Below, piece after piece: positions 1 through 7,300 of a DNA stretch of 7,623 nt. This DNA is from Actinomycetes bacterium (lineage in GTDB: Bacteria; Actinomycetota; Actinomycetes; Propionibacteriales; Propionibacteriaceae). How positions within the stretch are numbered: position 1 is the first letter of the stretch; every line of letters begins with the position of its first letter. The translations under genes were made by a program, and so were the position numbers. The notes under the pieces were generated by a model. The model made no database searches. It was not told the origin of the DNA and was given only the letters and a program-made list of their open reading frames with translations. The stretch lies in assembly GCA_009785885.1 (NCBI GenBank), contig WQUE01000042.1, positions 1-7,623 on the forward strand, in the 5' to 3' direction.

Positions 1-91
1 CGAGGTGGCCGACCGCCTGGTCATCGCGCCCGTCAACGCGGAGTTGGAGCGCTACTCGGCGTTCGTGGCCGCGCTCGCCCGCGCGCTGTGA
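1..91 (+). CDS. C-terminal end of an unidentified protein (5' part outside window)
   Basis: The frame starting at base 2 is open from the left edge to a TGA at 89-91 and gives 29 residues, beginning EVADRLVIAPVNAELE and ending ALARAL. The codons are GC-rich at the third position and read naturally as the end of a protein: a short hydrophobic strand (LVIAPV) followed by an amphipathic Ala/Leu-rich helix. A strand-helix ending of this kind occurs in several alpha/beta enzymes, including luciferase-like (F420-type) oxidoreductases, but 29 residues cannot identify the family and no function is assigned. The gene runs in the same direction as ssb but lies 199 bases upstream of it, so cotranscription is not evident. 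Confidence 0.6.
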   Translation, partial: EVADRLVIAPVNAELERYSAFVAALARAL

Positions 92-290
92 GGGCGCGGG
101 TGGTTCGTCCGGCACCGGGTCGCATCCGCGACGCCTGCGACTAGCCGGCTTGTTGCGCGTTCCACAGATGCCCTGCCGGCGAAGCCTCCTCCCCAATTTC
201 ATGCGCGTGCAAGTTCTTTCGGCGCACCATGACCCAGGTTGGTGGTAGCGGCCGGCACATGGCAGGCCTTGACGGAAAGGGAGAGCCGAG
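92..290. other. Intergenic region upstream of ssb
   Basis: This 199-base gap contains no plausible gene. A 6-bp inverted repeat (GTCGCA at 119-124, TGCGAC at 136-141, 11-base loop) lies just after the upstream stop codon, but it has no T-tract and is too weak to call a terminator. GCCGGC occurs at 144-149 and again at 177-182. The ssb promoter should lie here. No -35/-10 pair with acceptable spacing stands out, so none is annotated. Confidence 0.5.
279..283 (+). promoter_or_regulatory. Ribosome binding site of ssb
   Basis: GGGAG lies 7 bases before the ATG at 291, inside the purine-rich stretch GGAAAGGGAGAG. It supports the ATG at 291 as the start, which is also where the OB-fold sequence begins. 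Confidence 0.75.
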
Positions 291-791
291 ATGGAAGCAC
301 AAGTGGCGCTGACCGGGCGATTGGGTGGCGACGTCGATGTCAATCAGGGGGACGGGTACTTCTACGCCCGGTTCCGCCTGGGGTGCACGCCCCGCGTCCG
401 ACGGGGCGAGGAGTGGACGGACGACGAGACGACGTGGATCGGGGTGAGCGCGTCCAAGGTGCTCGCCCGGCACGTGGCCGCGTCGCTGAAGAAGGGCGAC
501 CCGGTGGTCGTGGTCGGACGTCTGCGCACGCGCGTCTGGGAGGACCAGGCGAAGGTCCGCCACGAGGCGTTGCAGATCGACGCGTCATCGGTCGGGCACG
601 ATCTGACGCAGGGTTTGTCGGTGTTCGTGCGGGAGCCGCGGGCGGTCCGGCCGGTGTCCGGGGCCAACGACACTGCGGGTGAGGTCCCGGAAACACCCGG
701 GGACGATTTCCCGGATGCGGCCGTCGATCCGGCGACCGGTGAGGTCCTGCTGCTGGACGAGCCGCCCGAGGAGGAGGAACTGGCGGCCTGA
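291..791 (+). CDS. ssb: Single-stranded DNA-binding protein (SSB), probably an accessory paralogue
   Basis: This 166-residue protein has an N-terminal OB-fold (about residues 1-107) of the bacterial SSB family. That family coats single-stranded DNA as a tetramer during replication, repair or recombination. Visible family features are the opening strand MEAQVALTGRLGGDV, the FYARFRLGCTPR strand, the TTWIGVSASKVLARHV segment with a conserved aromatic, and KKGDPVVVVGRLRTRVWED. The tail (about 108-166) is acidic and low in complexity. It ends in EEEELAA rather than the D-D-D-(I/L)-P-F tip that recruits partner proteins in housekeeping SSBs. That end and the short length suggest an SsbB-like accessory paralogue rather than the main replication SSB. 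The gene stands alone and converges on the biosynthetic operon, so a functional link with it is unlikely. Confidence 0.92.
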   Translation: MEAQVALTGRLGGDVDVNQGDGYFYARFRLGCTPRVRRGEEWTDDETTWIGVSASKVLARHVAASLKKGDPVVVVGRLRTRVWEDQAKVRHEALQIDASSVGHDLTQGLSVFVREPRAVRPVSGANDTAGEVPETPGDDFPDAAVDPATGEVLLLDEPPEEEELAA

Positions 792-838
792 GTGGGCGTG
801 CCGCCGTCGCGGCGACGGGCTCCGCGGCCGGGATGACC

Positions 839-860
839 GCCGGCGTGTTGCACGGCCGGC
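839..860. terminator. Possible bidirectional terminator hairpin between convergent genes
   Basis: GCCGGC (839-844) pairs with GCCGGC (855-860). The stem continues as GTG (845-847) with CAC (851-853) around a TTG loop, with a single bulged G at 854. This gives 9 GC-rich pairs between the ssb stop (791) and the permease stop (899-901). There is no T-tract on either side, as is common for actinobacterial terminators. A smaller hairpin (CGCCG-TCG-CGGCG, 802-814) lies closer to ssb. Function is inferred from position and symmetry only. Confidence 0.4.
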
Positions 861-898
861 TGGGCCATCGGGAGGCACGTCCGCGCGTCCACGGCAGG

Positions 899-1792
899 TC
901 AGCGGATGACCCGGCCCATGCGCCACGCCGCGAAGCTCGCCAGGATGATCGTCACGGCCAGGATCAGCAGCAGCATGACACCGATCGACAGCACGGTGTT
1001 GTGGACCGACAGACGGGCGCCGAGGGCGTCGATCAGGCGCAGGCGGGCCGCGTCGCGGGCCGCCGGTGGGATCGGCGCCATGAGGCGTTGCGTGGCCGGC
1101 TCCATCGCGGGCAGGCGGATCAGGGCTCCCACCTGGGCGAACGGCATCGCGCTCAGGGTCGAGTTCAGGCCCTGGCCCAGCTGGGACGGCGGCACGTAGC
1201 AGAACGACAGGAAACCCATCGACGTGCCCATGATGATCGCGTAGCCGCCGAACGAGCCTTGGCTGGCCGTGAAGGTCACGATCAAGGTGTTGTAGGCGGA
1301 GAACACGAGGCAGCCGGCGGTGATGCCCAGGACGCTCCGCAGGAACAGCACGGGCGACAGCAGCGGCTGGTCGTGGAGGATGGCCCACCCCTGCCCCACA
1401 CCCATGAGGACGACCGAGACGACGACCGACACGAGGAACGTCGACAGGACATAGGCCAGCCCCAACTGCCAACGGCGGATGGGTGACACGAGGTAGTCGC
1501 TGAAGCGGCCGGTGACACGGTCGTCGACGAAGGAGGTGAGCATGGCCAGCGATGTCGAGAAGGTGGACAGGGTGGCCACGGACGCGAACAGCCATTCGTC
1601 GCACAGCGCGTAGGAGTCGGCGCTCGTCGCGCCGGGGATCGAGTCGGTGACGATGCCGGCGATGGAGTGACGGAAGAACACGAGGAACAGCACGAACAGG
1701 ATCAGGGGGGACAGGAACGAGAAGAACACCGTCATGGGATCGCGGCGGTACACCTGCAGGTTGCGGTTGATGAGGGTCAGGAGTTTCCTCAT
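899..1792 (-). CDS. ABC-2 type transporter permease (DrrB-like)
   Basis: This 297-residue integral membrane protein is the pore partner of the ATPase encoded just upstream. Residues 1-20 are a basic cytoplasmic N-terminus ending in the family-typical YRRDP. Six hydrophobic segments follow at roughly 21-41, 66-89, 111-137, 149-175, 182-205 and 265-288. Between the second and third lies DDRVTGRFSDYLVSPIRR, matching the conserved cytoplasmic loop of ABC-2 permeases that contacts the ATPase. Length and topology fit the DrrB/NodJ class, which exports drugs, polyketides or lipids, usually as a homodimer with two ATPase subunits. The ATG overlaps the upstream stop by 4 nt (ATGA, 1789-1792), and GGGAG lies 7 nt before it, so translation is probably coupled. 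The substrate is presumed to be the product of the adjacent synthase. Confidence 0.9.
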   Translation of the reverse strand: MRKLLTLINRNLQVYRRDPMTVFFSFLSPLILFVLFLVFFRHSIAGIVTDSIPGATSADSYALCDEWLFASVATLSTFSTSLAMLTSFVDDRVTGRFSDYLVSPIRRWQLGLAYVLSTFLVSVVVSVVLMGVGQGWAILHDQPLLSPVLFLRSVLGITAGCLVFSAYNTLIVTFTASQGSFGGYAIIMGTSMGFLSFCYVPPSQLGQGLNSTLSAMPFAQVGALIRLPAMEPATQRLMAPIPPAARDAARLRLIDALGARLSVHNTVLSIGVMLLLILAVTIILASFAAWRMGRVIR

Positions 1793-4014
1793 GGGCGCGC
1801 TCCCGTCGTGGGCACGGGGGCGTCGCCCCGAGCCGGTCGGGTGGGGCGTGCCGCCGCGGACTGGTCGTCGGGCGCGGCCACCGGCGACGTGTCGCGGTCG
1901 GACGCGGCCGTGCGGGTGCGACGGCGGGATTGCTTGACCGGCTGGTCCGGCGTCTCGTCGGACTCATGGCGGCCGGTCAGCGCGAGAAAAACGTCGTCCA
2001 TGGAGCCGTGACGGAACTCGAAGTCGTCGACGTAGTCCCACAGGTGGTGCAGGATCGCCTTGGCGACGTCGGTCGTCGGGACGGCCAGACGAATCGATTC
2101 GCCGGGGCGCGGCGGGCGGGTCGGGGCGACCTCGGGAAACCGGCGGCGCAACTCGAGCCAGGCAGTCAGCTCGTCGCGCAACCGGACGTCGAGCAGGGCG
2201 CTGGCGAAGCGCTCCCGCAGGCGGGCCGGGGTGTCCTCGGCGATGATGGTGCCCTCGTCGATGACGCAGACGGTGTCGGCCCGTTCGGTTTCGGCGAGGT
2301 AGTGCGTGGTCAGGAACACGGTCACGCCCTCGTGGGTGCGGGCGTCGGTGATCGCCTGCCACACCTGCTGGCGGCTCGCGGGGTCGAGCCCGGCGGTGGG
2401 TTCGTCGAGGAAGAGGACGCTGGGCTCGTGGATCAGGGCCCGCGCGATGTCGGCGCGACGTTTCTGGCCACCCGAGAGGCGGCCGTACGCGCGCTGGGCG
2501 TACGACCCCATGTCCAGCAGGTGGGTGAGTTCGCTGATCCGGCCGGGGAAGCGACGGGGGGAGAGGCCGTGCAGGCGCGCACGGAGTTCGAGGTTCTCCC
2601 GCACCGACAGCCGGGGGTCCAGCAGCGCCCCCTGGAACACCACGCCGATGCTGCGCCGGATGGAGGCGTCGCCGCGCCCGAGCGGATGTCCGGCGACGGT
2701 CGCCAAGCCGCCGGTCGGATGGAGGAGCGTCGTCAGACAGTTGATCGTCGTCGATTTCCCGGCACCGTTCACGCCAAGGAACGAGAAGAACGCGCCGTGC
2801 GCCACGTCGAAACTGATGCCCTTGACCGCCAGCACCGGGCCGTACGACATGCGCAGGCCCCGGACGCTGATCGCGGCGGCCGGATCCATGTCTTCCCCGG
2901 CGTGGTGGACCGAGGCGCTCGTCGTGGGTTCGTCGGAGCGCGTGGATGCCGCCACGGTGGCCCGGGGAGTCGCCGGGGGGGCGGGGATGGGGTCGGCCGG
3001 TCCGGCCGGATCGACGGTGGTCTTTGGCGTCCCACCCGCGGTGGCGTCGGGGGCCGCGTCCGGGGGGTGGTCGGTGTCCGGCAGGGCCGCCTCGGATTGC
3101 GCCGGGTCTTTGGATGTGCGCCGCCGCCGGAACCAGCGTCCGGTGGGTCGCTCGCGGGAGTCCGACGCCGGCGTCTTCGATGTCGATGCCGGACCGGGGC
3201 CGGACTCGGGCGCCGCGCCTGACGGCGGGTGCGGTCCGCCCGGTTCGGCCGGTCCGGCCGCGAACAGGAAGTCGACGATGTGGCGGGCAACCCATGGGCC
3301 CTGCGTGATCGGCAGGTTGTGGTCGGCGTTCGTGGCGACGAACCGGGCGTTCGGCAGGCGGGAAGCGACCAGTTGGCTGTCGCGCATGTGCTCCGACCGG
3401 GAGCCGCACAGGATCAACACAGGCCGGTCGACCGTCTCGAGCGGCGCCTGCTCGATGAACCCGGCATCGGCGGTGAGGGACTGGGCGAGTCCGTCGGCGG
3501 TCAGCTGTTTCGCGAGTTGGCGGAACTGGGTGGCGGTCCGGTCGGACAGGTTGACACCGGTCGAGTTCCAGTACCGAGCGGGGCCGTCGAACACGGAAGC
3601 TCGCAGCGCGGCGGAGGCCTGCGCCACGTCGTCGCGGCGTAGGCCGAACGGGTCGATGAGCACGAGACGGCCGAAACGGTCAGGCTCGCCGAGGATCGCC
3701 GTCAGCGCAATGGATCCACCCAGGCTGTACCCGACGATGTCGGGCTGTGCGACCCCCAACTGGTCCATCAGCGTGATGAGGTCGCGTGCCAGGTCGGCCA
3801 AACGGAAGCCGTCGGGACGATGCGCGGTCAGCCCATGCCCCCGCAGGTCGTACAGGACGACGCGACATCCCCGCTCGGCCAGGTCCTCGGCACCGCACTG
3901 ATAGAACACGAGGTGGTTGGTGAACAGCCCGTGGATCATCACCACGGTCGACGTGCCCGCCGGATTCAGAACTTCGTAGAACGTTCTGGACCCGTTGATG
4001 TCAATCGTTGGCAT
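1789..4014 (-). CDS. Alpha/beta hydrolase fused to a DrrA-type ABC transporter ATPase
   Basis: One uninterrupted 741-residue frame carries two enzymes. Residues 1-252 are an alpha/beta hydrolase: oxyanion-hole HG at 28-29, nucleophile elbow GYSLGG with Ser97, and probable catalytic His232 (ADHN). The canonical acid Asp is replaced by Ser207-Glu208. Residues 253-375 are a Pro/Ala/Asp-rich linker with a basic patch (WFRRRR, 294-299). Residues 376-680 are a complete ABC ATPase: Walker A GVNGAGKST (414-422), Q-loop Gln461, signature LSGGQ (513-517), Walker B with Asp537/Glu538, and His571. A disordered tail follows. The ATPase resembles DrrA/NodI-type exporters and pairs with the downstream permease; the hydrolase could act as a thioesterase or lipase on the carrier-bound or exported product. 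I chose Met at 4014 (MPTIDING, typical for the family). An in-frame ATG at 4056 would add 14 Arg/Ala-rich residues inside the ACP gene. Domain calls are secure; the joint function is inference. Confidence 0.9.
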   Translation of the reverse strand: MPTIDINGSRTFYEVLNPAGTSTVVMIHGLFTNHLVFYQCGAEDLAERGCRVVLYDLRGHGLTAHRPDGFRLADLARDLITLMDQLGVAQPDIVGYSLGGSIALTAILGEPDRFGRLVLIDPFGLRRDDVAQASAALRASVFDGPARYWNSTGVNLSDRTATQFRQLAKQLTADGLAQSLTADAGFIEQAPLETVDRPVLILCGSRSEHMRDSQLVASRLPNARFVATNADHNLPITQGPWVARHIVDFLFAAGPAEPGGPHPPSGAAPESGPGPASTSKTPASDSRERPTGRWFRRRRTSKDPAQSEAALPDTDHPPDAAPDATAGGTPKTTVDPAGPADPIPAPPATPRATVAASTRSDEPTTSASVHHAGEDMDPAAAISVRGLRMSYGPVLAVKGISFDVAHGAFFSFLGVNGAGKSTTINCLTTLLHPTGGLATVAGHPLGRGDASIRRSIGVVFQGALLDPRLSVRENLELRARLHGLSPRRFPGRISELTHLLDMGSYAQRAYGRLSGGQKRRADIARALIHEPSVLFLDEPTAGLDPASRQQVWQAITDARTHEGVTVFLTTHYLAETERADTVCVIDEGTIIAEDTPARLRERFASALLDVRLRDELTAWLELRRRFPEVAPTRPPRPGESIRLAVPTTDVAKAILHHLWDYVDDFEFRHGSMDDVFLALTGRHESDETPDQPVKQSRRRTRTAASDRDTSPVAAPDDQSAAARPTRPARGDAPVPTTGARP
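1800..1804 (-). promoter_or_regulatory. Ribosome binding site of the ABC permease
   Basis: Read on the - strand, GGGAG lies 7 nt upstream of the permease ATG (1792) and inside the last codons of the preceding gene. It supports the 4-nt ATGA overlap as the true junction. Confidence 0.6.
2890..3258 (-). other. Interdomain linker of the hydrolase-ATPase fusion, with an in-frame direct repeat
   Basis: This stretch encodes residues 253-375, rich in Pro, Ala, Ser, Thr and Asp and with no recognisable fold. The 16-base sequence TCGGCCGGTCCGGCCG occurs exactly at 2993-3008 and at 3245-3260, 252 bases (84 codons) apart and in the same frame. It encodes similar GPADP/GPAEP peptides, so recombination between the copies would delete most of the linker without shifting frame. 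Codon use matches the flanking domains and no stop interrupts it. Confidence 0.7.
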
Positions 4015-4399
4015 CGCCGGAGTCGCTCGCCGTGTCGCCCGCCGGGGACTCGCCATCGGTCAGCGCCTGTCCGCCGGTCGGGTCGAAGTCGTCGGCGTTG
4101 ACCGTGTCCACGATGAAGGTCACGATGTCGCCGACCGTGAGGCGCCCGATCTCGGGCAGCGACTTGGTCATGGCCCACCCGGTGAGCTGCTGGGCGATCG
4201 GATATCGCTCGTTGATCGTCTCGGCGATCTTGAGCAGGTCGAGGCTGGAAAGCCCGAGGTCCTTGAAGACGAGCGTGTCCTCGGTGATGTCCATCAACGA
4301 CACGACATCCGCCCCCATGACCTGGACGAGGCATTCGCGCAACGCGTCCTCCACTTCCCCGGACGTCACGAGTTTCCGGGGGGCACTGTCCTGGCTCAT
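4001..4399 (-). CDS. Discrete acyl carrier protein (phosphopantetheine-binding)
   Basis: This 132-residue protein has a carrier-protein core at about residues 12-100. The attachment motif is FKDLGLSSLDLLKIAETI with Ser52 as the expected phosphopantetheine site; the Asp usually preceding it (DSL) is Ser51 here. Helix-forming flanks (EVEDALRECLVQVMG and IGRLTVGDIVTFIVDTV) fit a four-helix carrier. Residues 101-132 form an unusual acidic, Gly/Ser-rich tail. The start is well fixed: its ATG overlaps the synthase stop by 4 nt (4396-4399), and AGGAG lies 8 nt upstream. It presumably carries the growing acyl chain in trans for the adjacent synthase, whose visible part has no carrier domain, and is activated by that synthase's PPTase domain. 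A longer reading of the same frame through the synthase gene is a shadow. Confidence 0.93.
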   Translation of the reverse strand: MSQDSAPRKLVTSGEVEDALRECLVQVMGADVVSLMDITEDTLVFKDLGLSSLDLLKIAETINERYPIAQQLTGWAMTKSLPEIGRLTVGDIVTFIVDTVNADDFDPTGGQALTDGESPAGDTASDSGDAND

Positions 4400-7300
4400 G
4401 TCAATAGCTCCTCTCTGGTTCGTCCGACGATGTAGCCGTCGTCGAGTTTCATGGTGTCGACCCAGACGCCGTCGAGCAGGATGGCCCCGTCCTCGATGCG
4501 CGTCGCGACGATGCGGGTGGGCGCGCCGTGCAGCCCCGTTCCTCGCTGCTTGCCGACCGCCTCCTTGGCGACCCACACTCGGGTTGCGGCCTCGTCCGGT
4601 GTCGCCTGGGCGCGGATCAGTTCCTGCTCGGTGGAGGTGAAGGCGAGGTCCCAAAAGCCTTGGTCGCGGTGTTCGATACGTTCCAGATCGATTCCGACGG
4701 GCGCGCCGGATGCCACCGCGACGCCGCGGTTGTCGCGGTGCGCCAGGCTGACGTGGAGCGGCACCGGGAAGGCGTCGCCGTCGTGCGGACGGACCAGCAG
4801 CTTGCCGGATTCCTCGTAGGCCGAGGCGACCTCGATGGGGTAGACGTATCCGGGCCCGCTTCCGCGCAGGTACGCCCGCGCGGCGTCCTTGAGTGCGATC
4901 CGTCCGGCCAGATAGTCGCCCTGCGCGGACAGCGACGGCATGCTGCCGCCTTGGCGTTTCTCGTCCGCGGTCAGGTAGCGCAACGCGAGGAACGTGATGC
5001 TCGACCGCGATGGGTTCTCGTAGTCGAACGCGTACACGTGCGGGGCGATCTCGCGGGACAGCATGGCGCGCCAGGGATGGATGACGCTTTCCCACATGAC
5101 CTGGTCCATCGGGATGCGCTGGTTCGCCCAGCCCCGCGCGACCACCCAGATCTTGCCGTCCCGCTCGTACACGGCGTCGCCGATGACGAAGTTGTCGGTG
5201 ACCTCGCGGATGTGACAGTACGAGTCGAACGCGCCGTCCTGGTCGAACATGTCCTGGTAGAACGACACCTCGTTGACGCGGACGGGGAAGCTGACCGTGT
5301 CGTGGTCCTCGTAGAGGTGGAGGTACAGCCCGACCGCCTGCCCGATGGCATCGAGCAGTGACCCTTTGCCCTCCGCCTTCCGGACTTCGCTGTGGAAGCC
5401 GTGCTCGCCCATCAGGATCGTGTGATCGAGCGACCAGTACCGGGGCCGGTGGAACGTGTACTCCAGGTATTGCTCCTCGCGGTCGACCGGTTCGCGCCGC
5501 TTCGCGCCGATGCCGGCCTTCAGGCGCGTCACGTATTCGACCGGCGGGTCGGGATACTCGTTGGCGAACGTCACGTCCATCATCAGATGCCCGGCGACGC
5601 TGAGGGACAGCACGTCGTTCGACTTCCAGAAGCCCTTGACCGTCGCGTGGAACGGCTCGTTGACCGGCATGAAGTTCATGGCGGTGATCGGGCCGAGCTT
5701 CACGACCTTCTGGCCGGGCGCGTGCCGCATCGCCAGTTCAGCCATCAGCTCCATGCTCAGGGTGAGCGGGACGACCGGGCACACGTCCTCCCGGTAGGGC
5801 CAGTCGACCGGCTGGTTGACGATGCAGTGGTCCATGACCTCCGGGAAACGATCCAGGTCGAGGTCGAGCGGCTCGGTGAACGAGGTGCCCGCACGCGAGC
5901 CTCCCCGCCGCTTGCGCCGCCGTGCGGACGGACTCACCGCGGGTGCGGCCACCGTCTCCTCGGGGTGCGCGCGCCAGATCGCCTCGGTGACCGGATCCTG
6001 GAAGGGGTTCGCATGGACGGGTGGGACCGTCGCCGGTTCGGGCGGCGCGTCCCGCGGAGGCACCGGTGGGTCGGTCACCGGGGCAGGCGGAGGCGGTGCC
6101 GGGGCCGGCGGAGGAGGCACGGGCTGGGGTGCGGGGACGGCGCCGGCGGGCAGCGTTCCCGGCCACGCGGCGCCGGGCATGCCCCCCATCGCGGGCCACG
6201 GCCAGGGCCCGGACGGCACGGGCCGGGATCGGCTGAAGCCGCGCACGGGGAGGCCGAGGGCATCGGTCTGCCAGGCCATGGGGGGACGCGGGGGTGGCGC
6301 GGGAGCATCCGGCGGTGCGGACGGGGTCTTGCCCGGCGGGGCAGGCGTGGGCGCGGGAGGCTCGGCCGCGACGGTGGCGGGATCCTTCAGCCGGGGTGCG
6401 AGCAGTTCGGTGAACGCGGGCACCTCGGTGAGGACGGGGAAGCCCGACGGCATGAGATAGAGGCTCTTCAGGTTGCGCACCAGGGGGCCCATCCCCATGA
6501 ACTCCAGATCGGCCGGGCCACCGAGGATGAACATGAGCGCGTGGAGGCGCCGCAGCTGGTCGACGGCGGGACGCAGCGACGTGACCGCGGGAAGCGCGGC
6601 GAAGTCGCGCCCGTGGAGCGTGTCGTCGACGAAGCCGGTCAGCGAACCGGCGCCGCATTGCACGAACACGCGCACGCCCTGGGCGTACATCTCCTCAAGA
6701 AGCGCGCGGAAACGGATCGGCCGCGTCAGCTGCGGGCCGAGCAGTTCCGCGGCCGTCGCGTTCGCCGGGTCGAGTTTGGCGACGAGCACGGAGGACCACA
6801 CCGGCGCCTCCCCGGCGTGCGTCGGCACGGTGGACAGGGCCTGCAGCGGCGCGTCGAGGACGGGGGCGACGAACGGGGTGTGCAGCGGGGACGCGTACGG
6901 CAGCACGGTGCAGCCGACGTGCCGGGCCTTCAGGGTGGCGGTGAGCCGGTCCAGCGACCCCGCCAGGACGCAGAACACCTTCTGGCTGGGGCAGTTGTCC
7001 GTCGTCAGGTACGCGTCGGGCACCTCGGCCTCGATCGCGGCGATCGCCTCCTCGTCCAGACCACCGCTGGCGGCGACGAGACGGAAGTCCGGGATGATGT
7101 CGGGGTCGAGCTGGTTCGCCGGATCGAGGGGCAGGGCGACCATCGCCTTGTCGAACTCCTCGTCGACCATGCCGGCGGCCCGCGCGGCGTGCCATTCGCC
7201 GATGGAGTGGCCCGCGTACACGTCCGGCCTGATGCCGGACTTCACGAGGGCGTCGTGGGCGAGCATCGACGTGAAGTAGTGGTCCAGGATGAGCCCGCTT

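Noticed and set aside
119..141. Inverted repeat after the left partial gene as a terminator
   Set aside because: Only a 6-bp stem with an 11-base loop and no T-tract; such repeats are frequent by chance at this GC content.
585..1967. 460-residue open frame on the - strand
   Set aside because: It covers the permease in another frame and runs into ssb antisense. The translation is Arg/Pro/His-rich with no fold, while the permease frame shows six membrane segments and family motifs.
2890..3258. Hydrolase-ATPase fusion as a sequencing or assembly artefact
   Set aside because: The linker is in one frame over more than 360 bases with GC-biased codons and no stop, and an in-frame repeat fits natural linker sequence. 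It cannot be excluded without reads, but nothing visible supports it.
1930..3901. Long + strand open frames opposite the hydrolase-ATPase gene (430 and 531 residues)
   Set aside because: Antisense frames stay open because of the high third-position GC of the real gene. They contain no recognisable domain and give skewed Arg/Ser/Gly-rich translations.
4400..5095. N-terminal extension of the ACP frame into the synthase gene
   Set aside because: The extra residues are Arg/Pro-rich shadow sequence overlapping the DH-PPTase region. The ACP core, SD and ATGA overlap all place the start at 4399.
6007..6366. Hidden ACP or KR domain between AT and DH
   Set aside because: No DSL/SSL carrier serine motif and no GxGxxG nucleotide-binding motif; the stretch is Pro/Ala low-complexity sequence.
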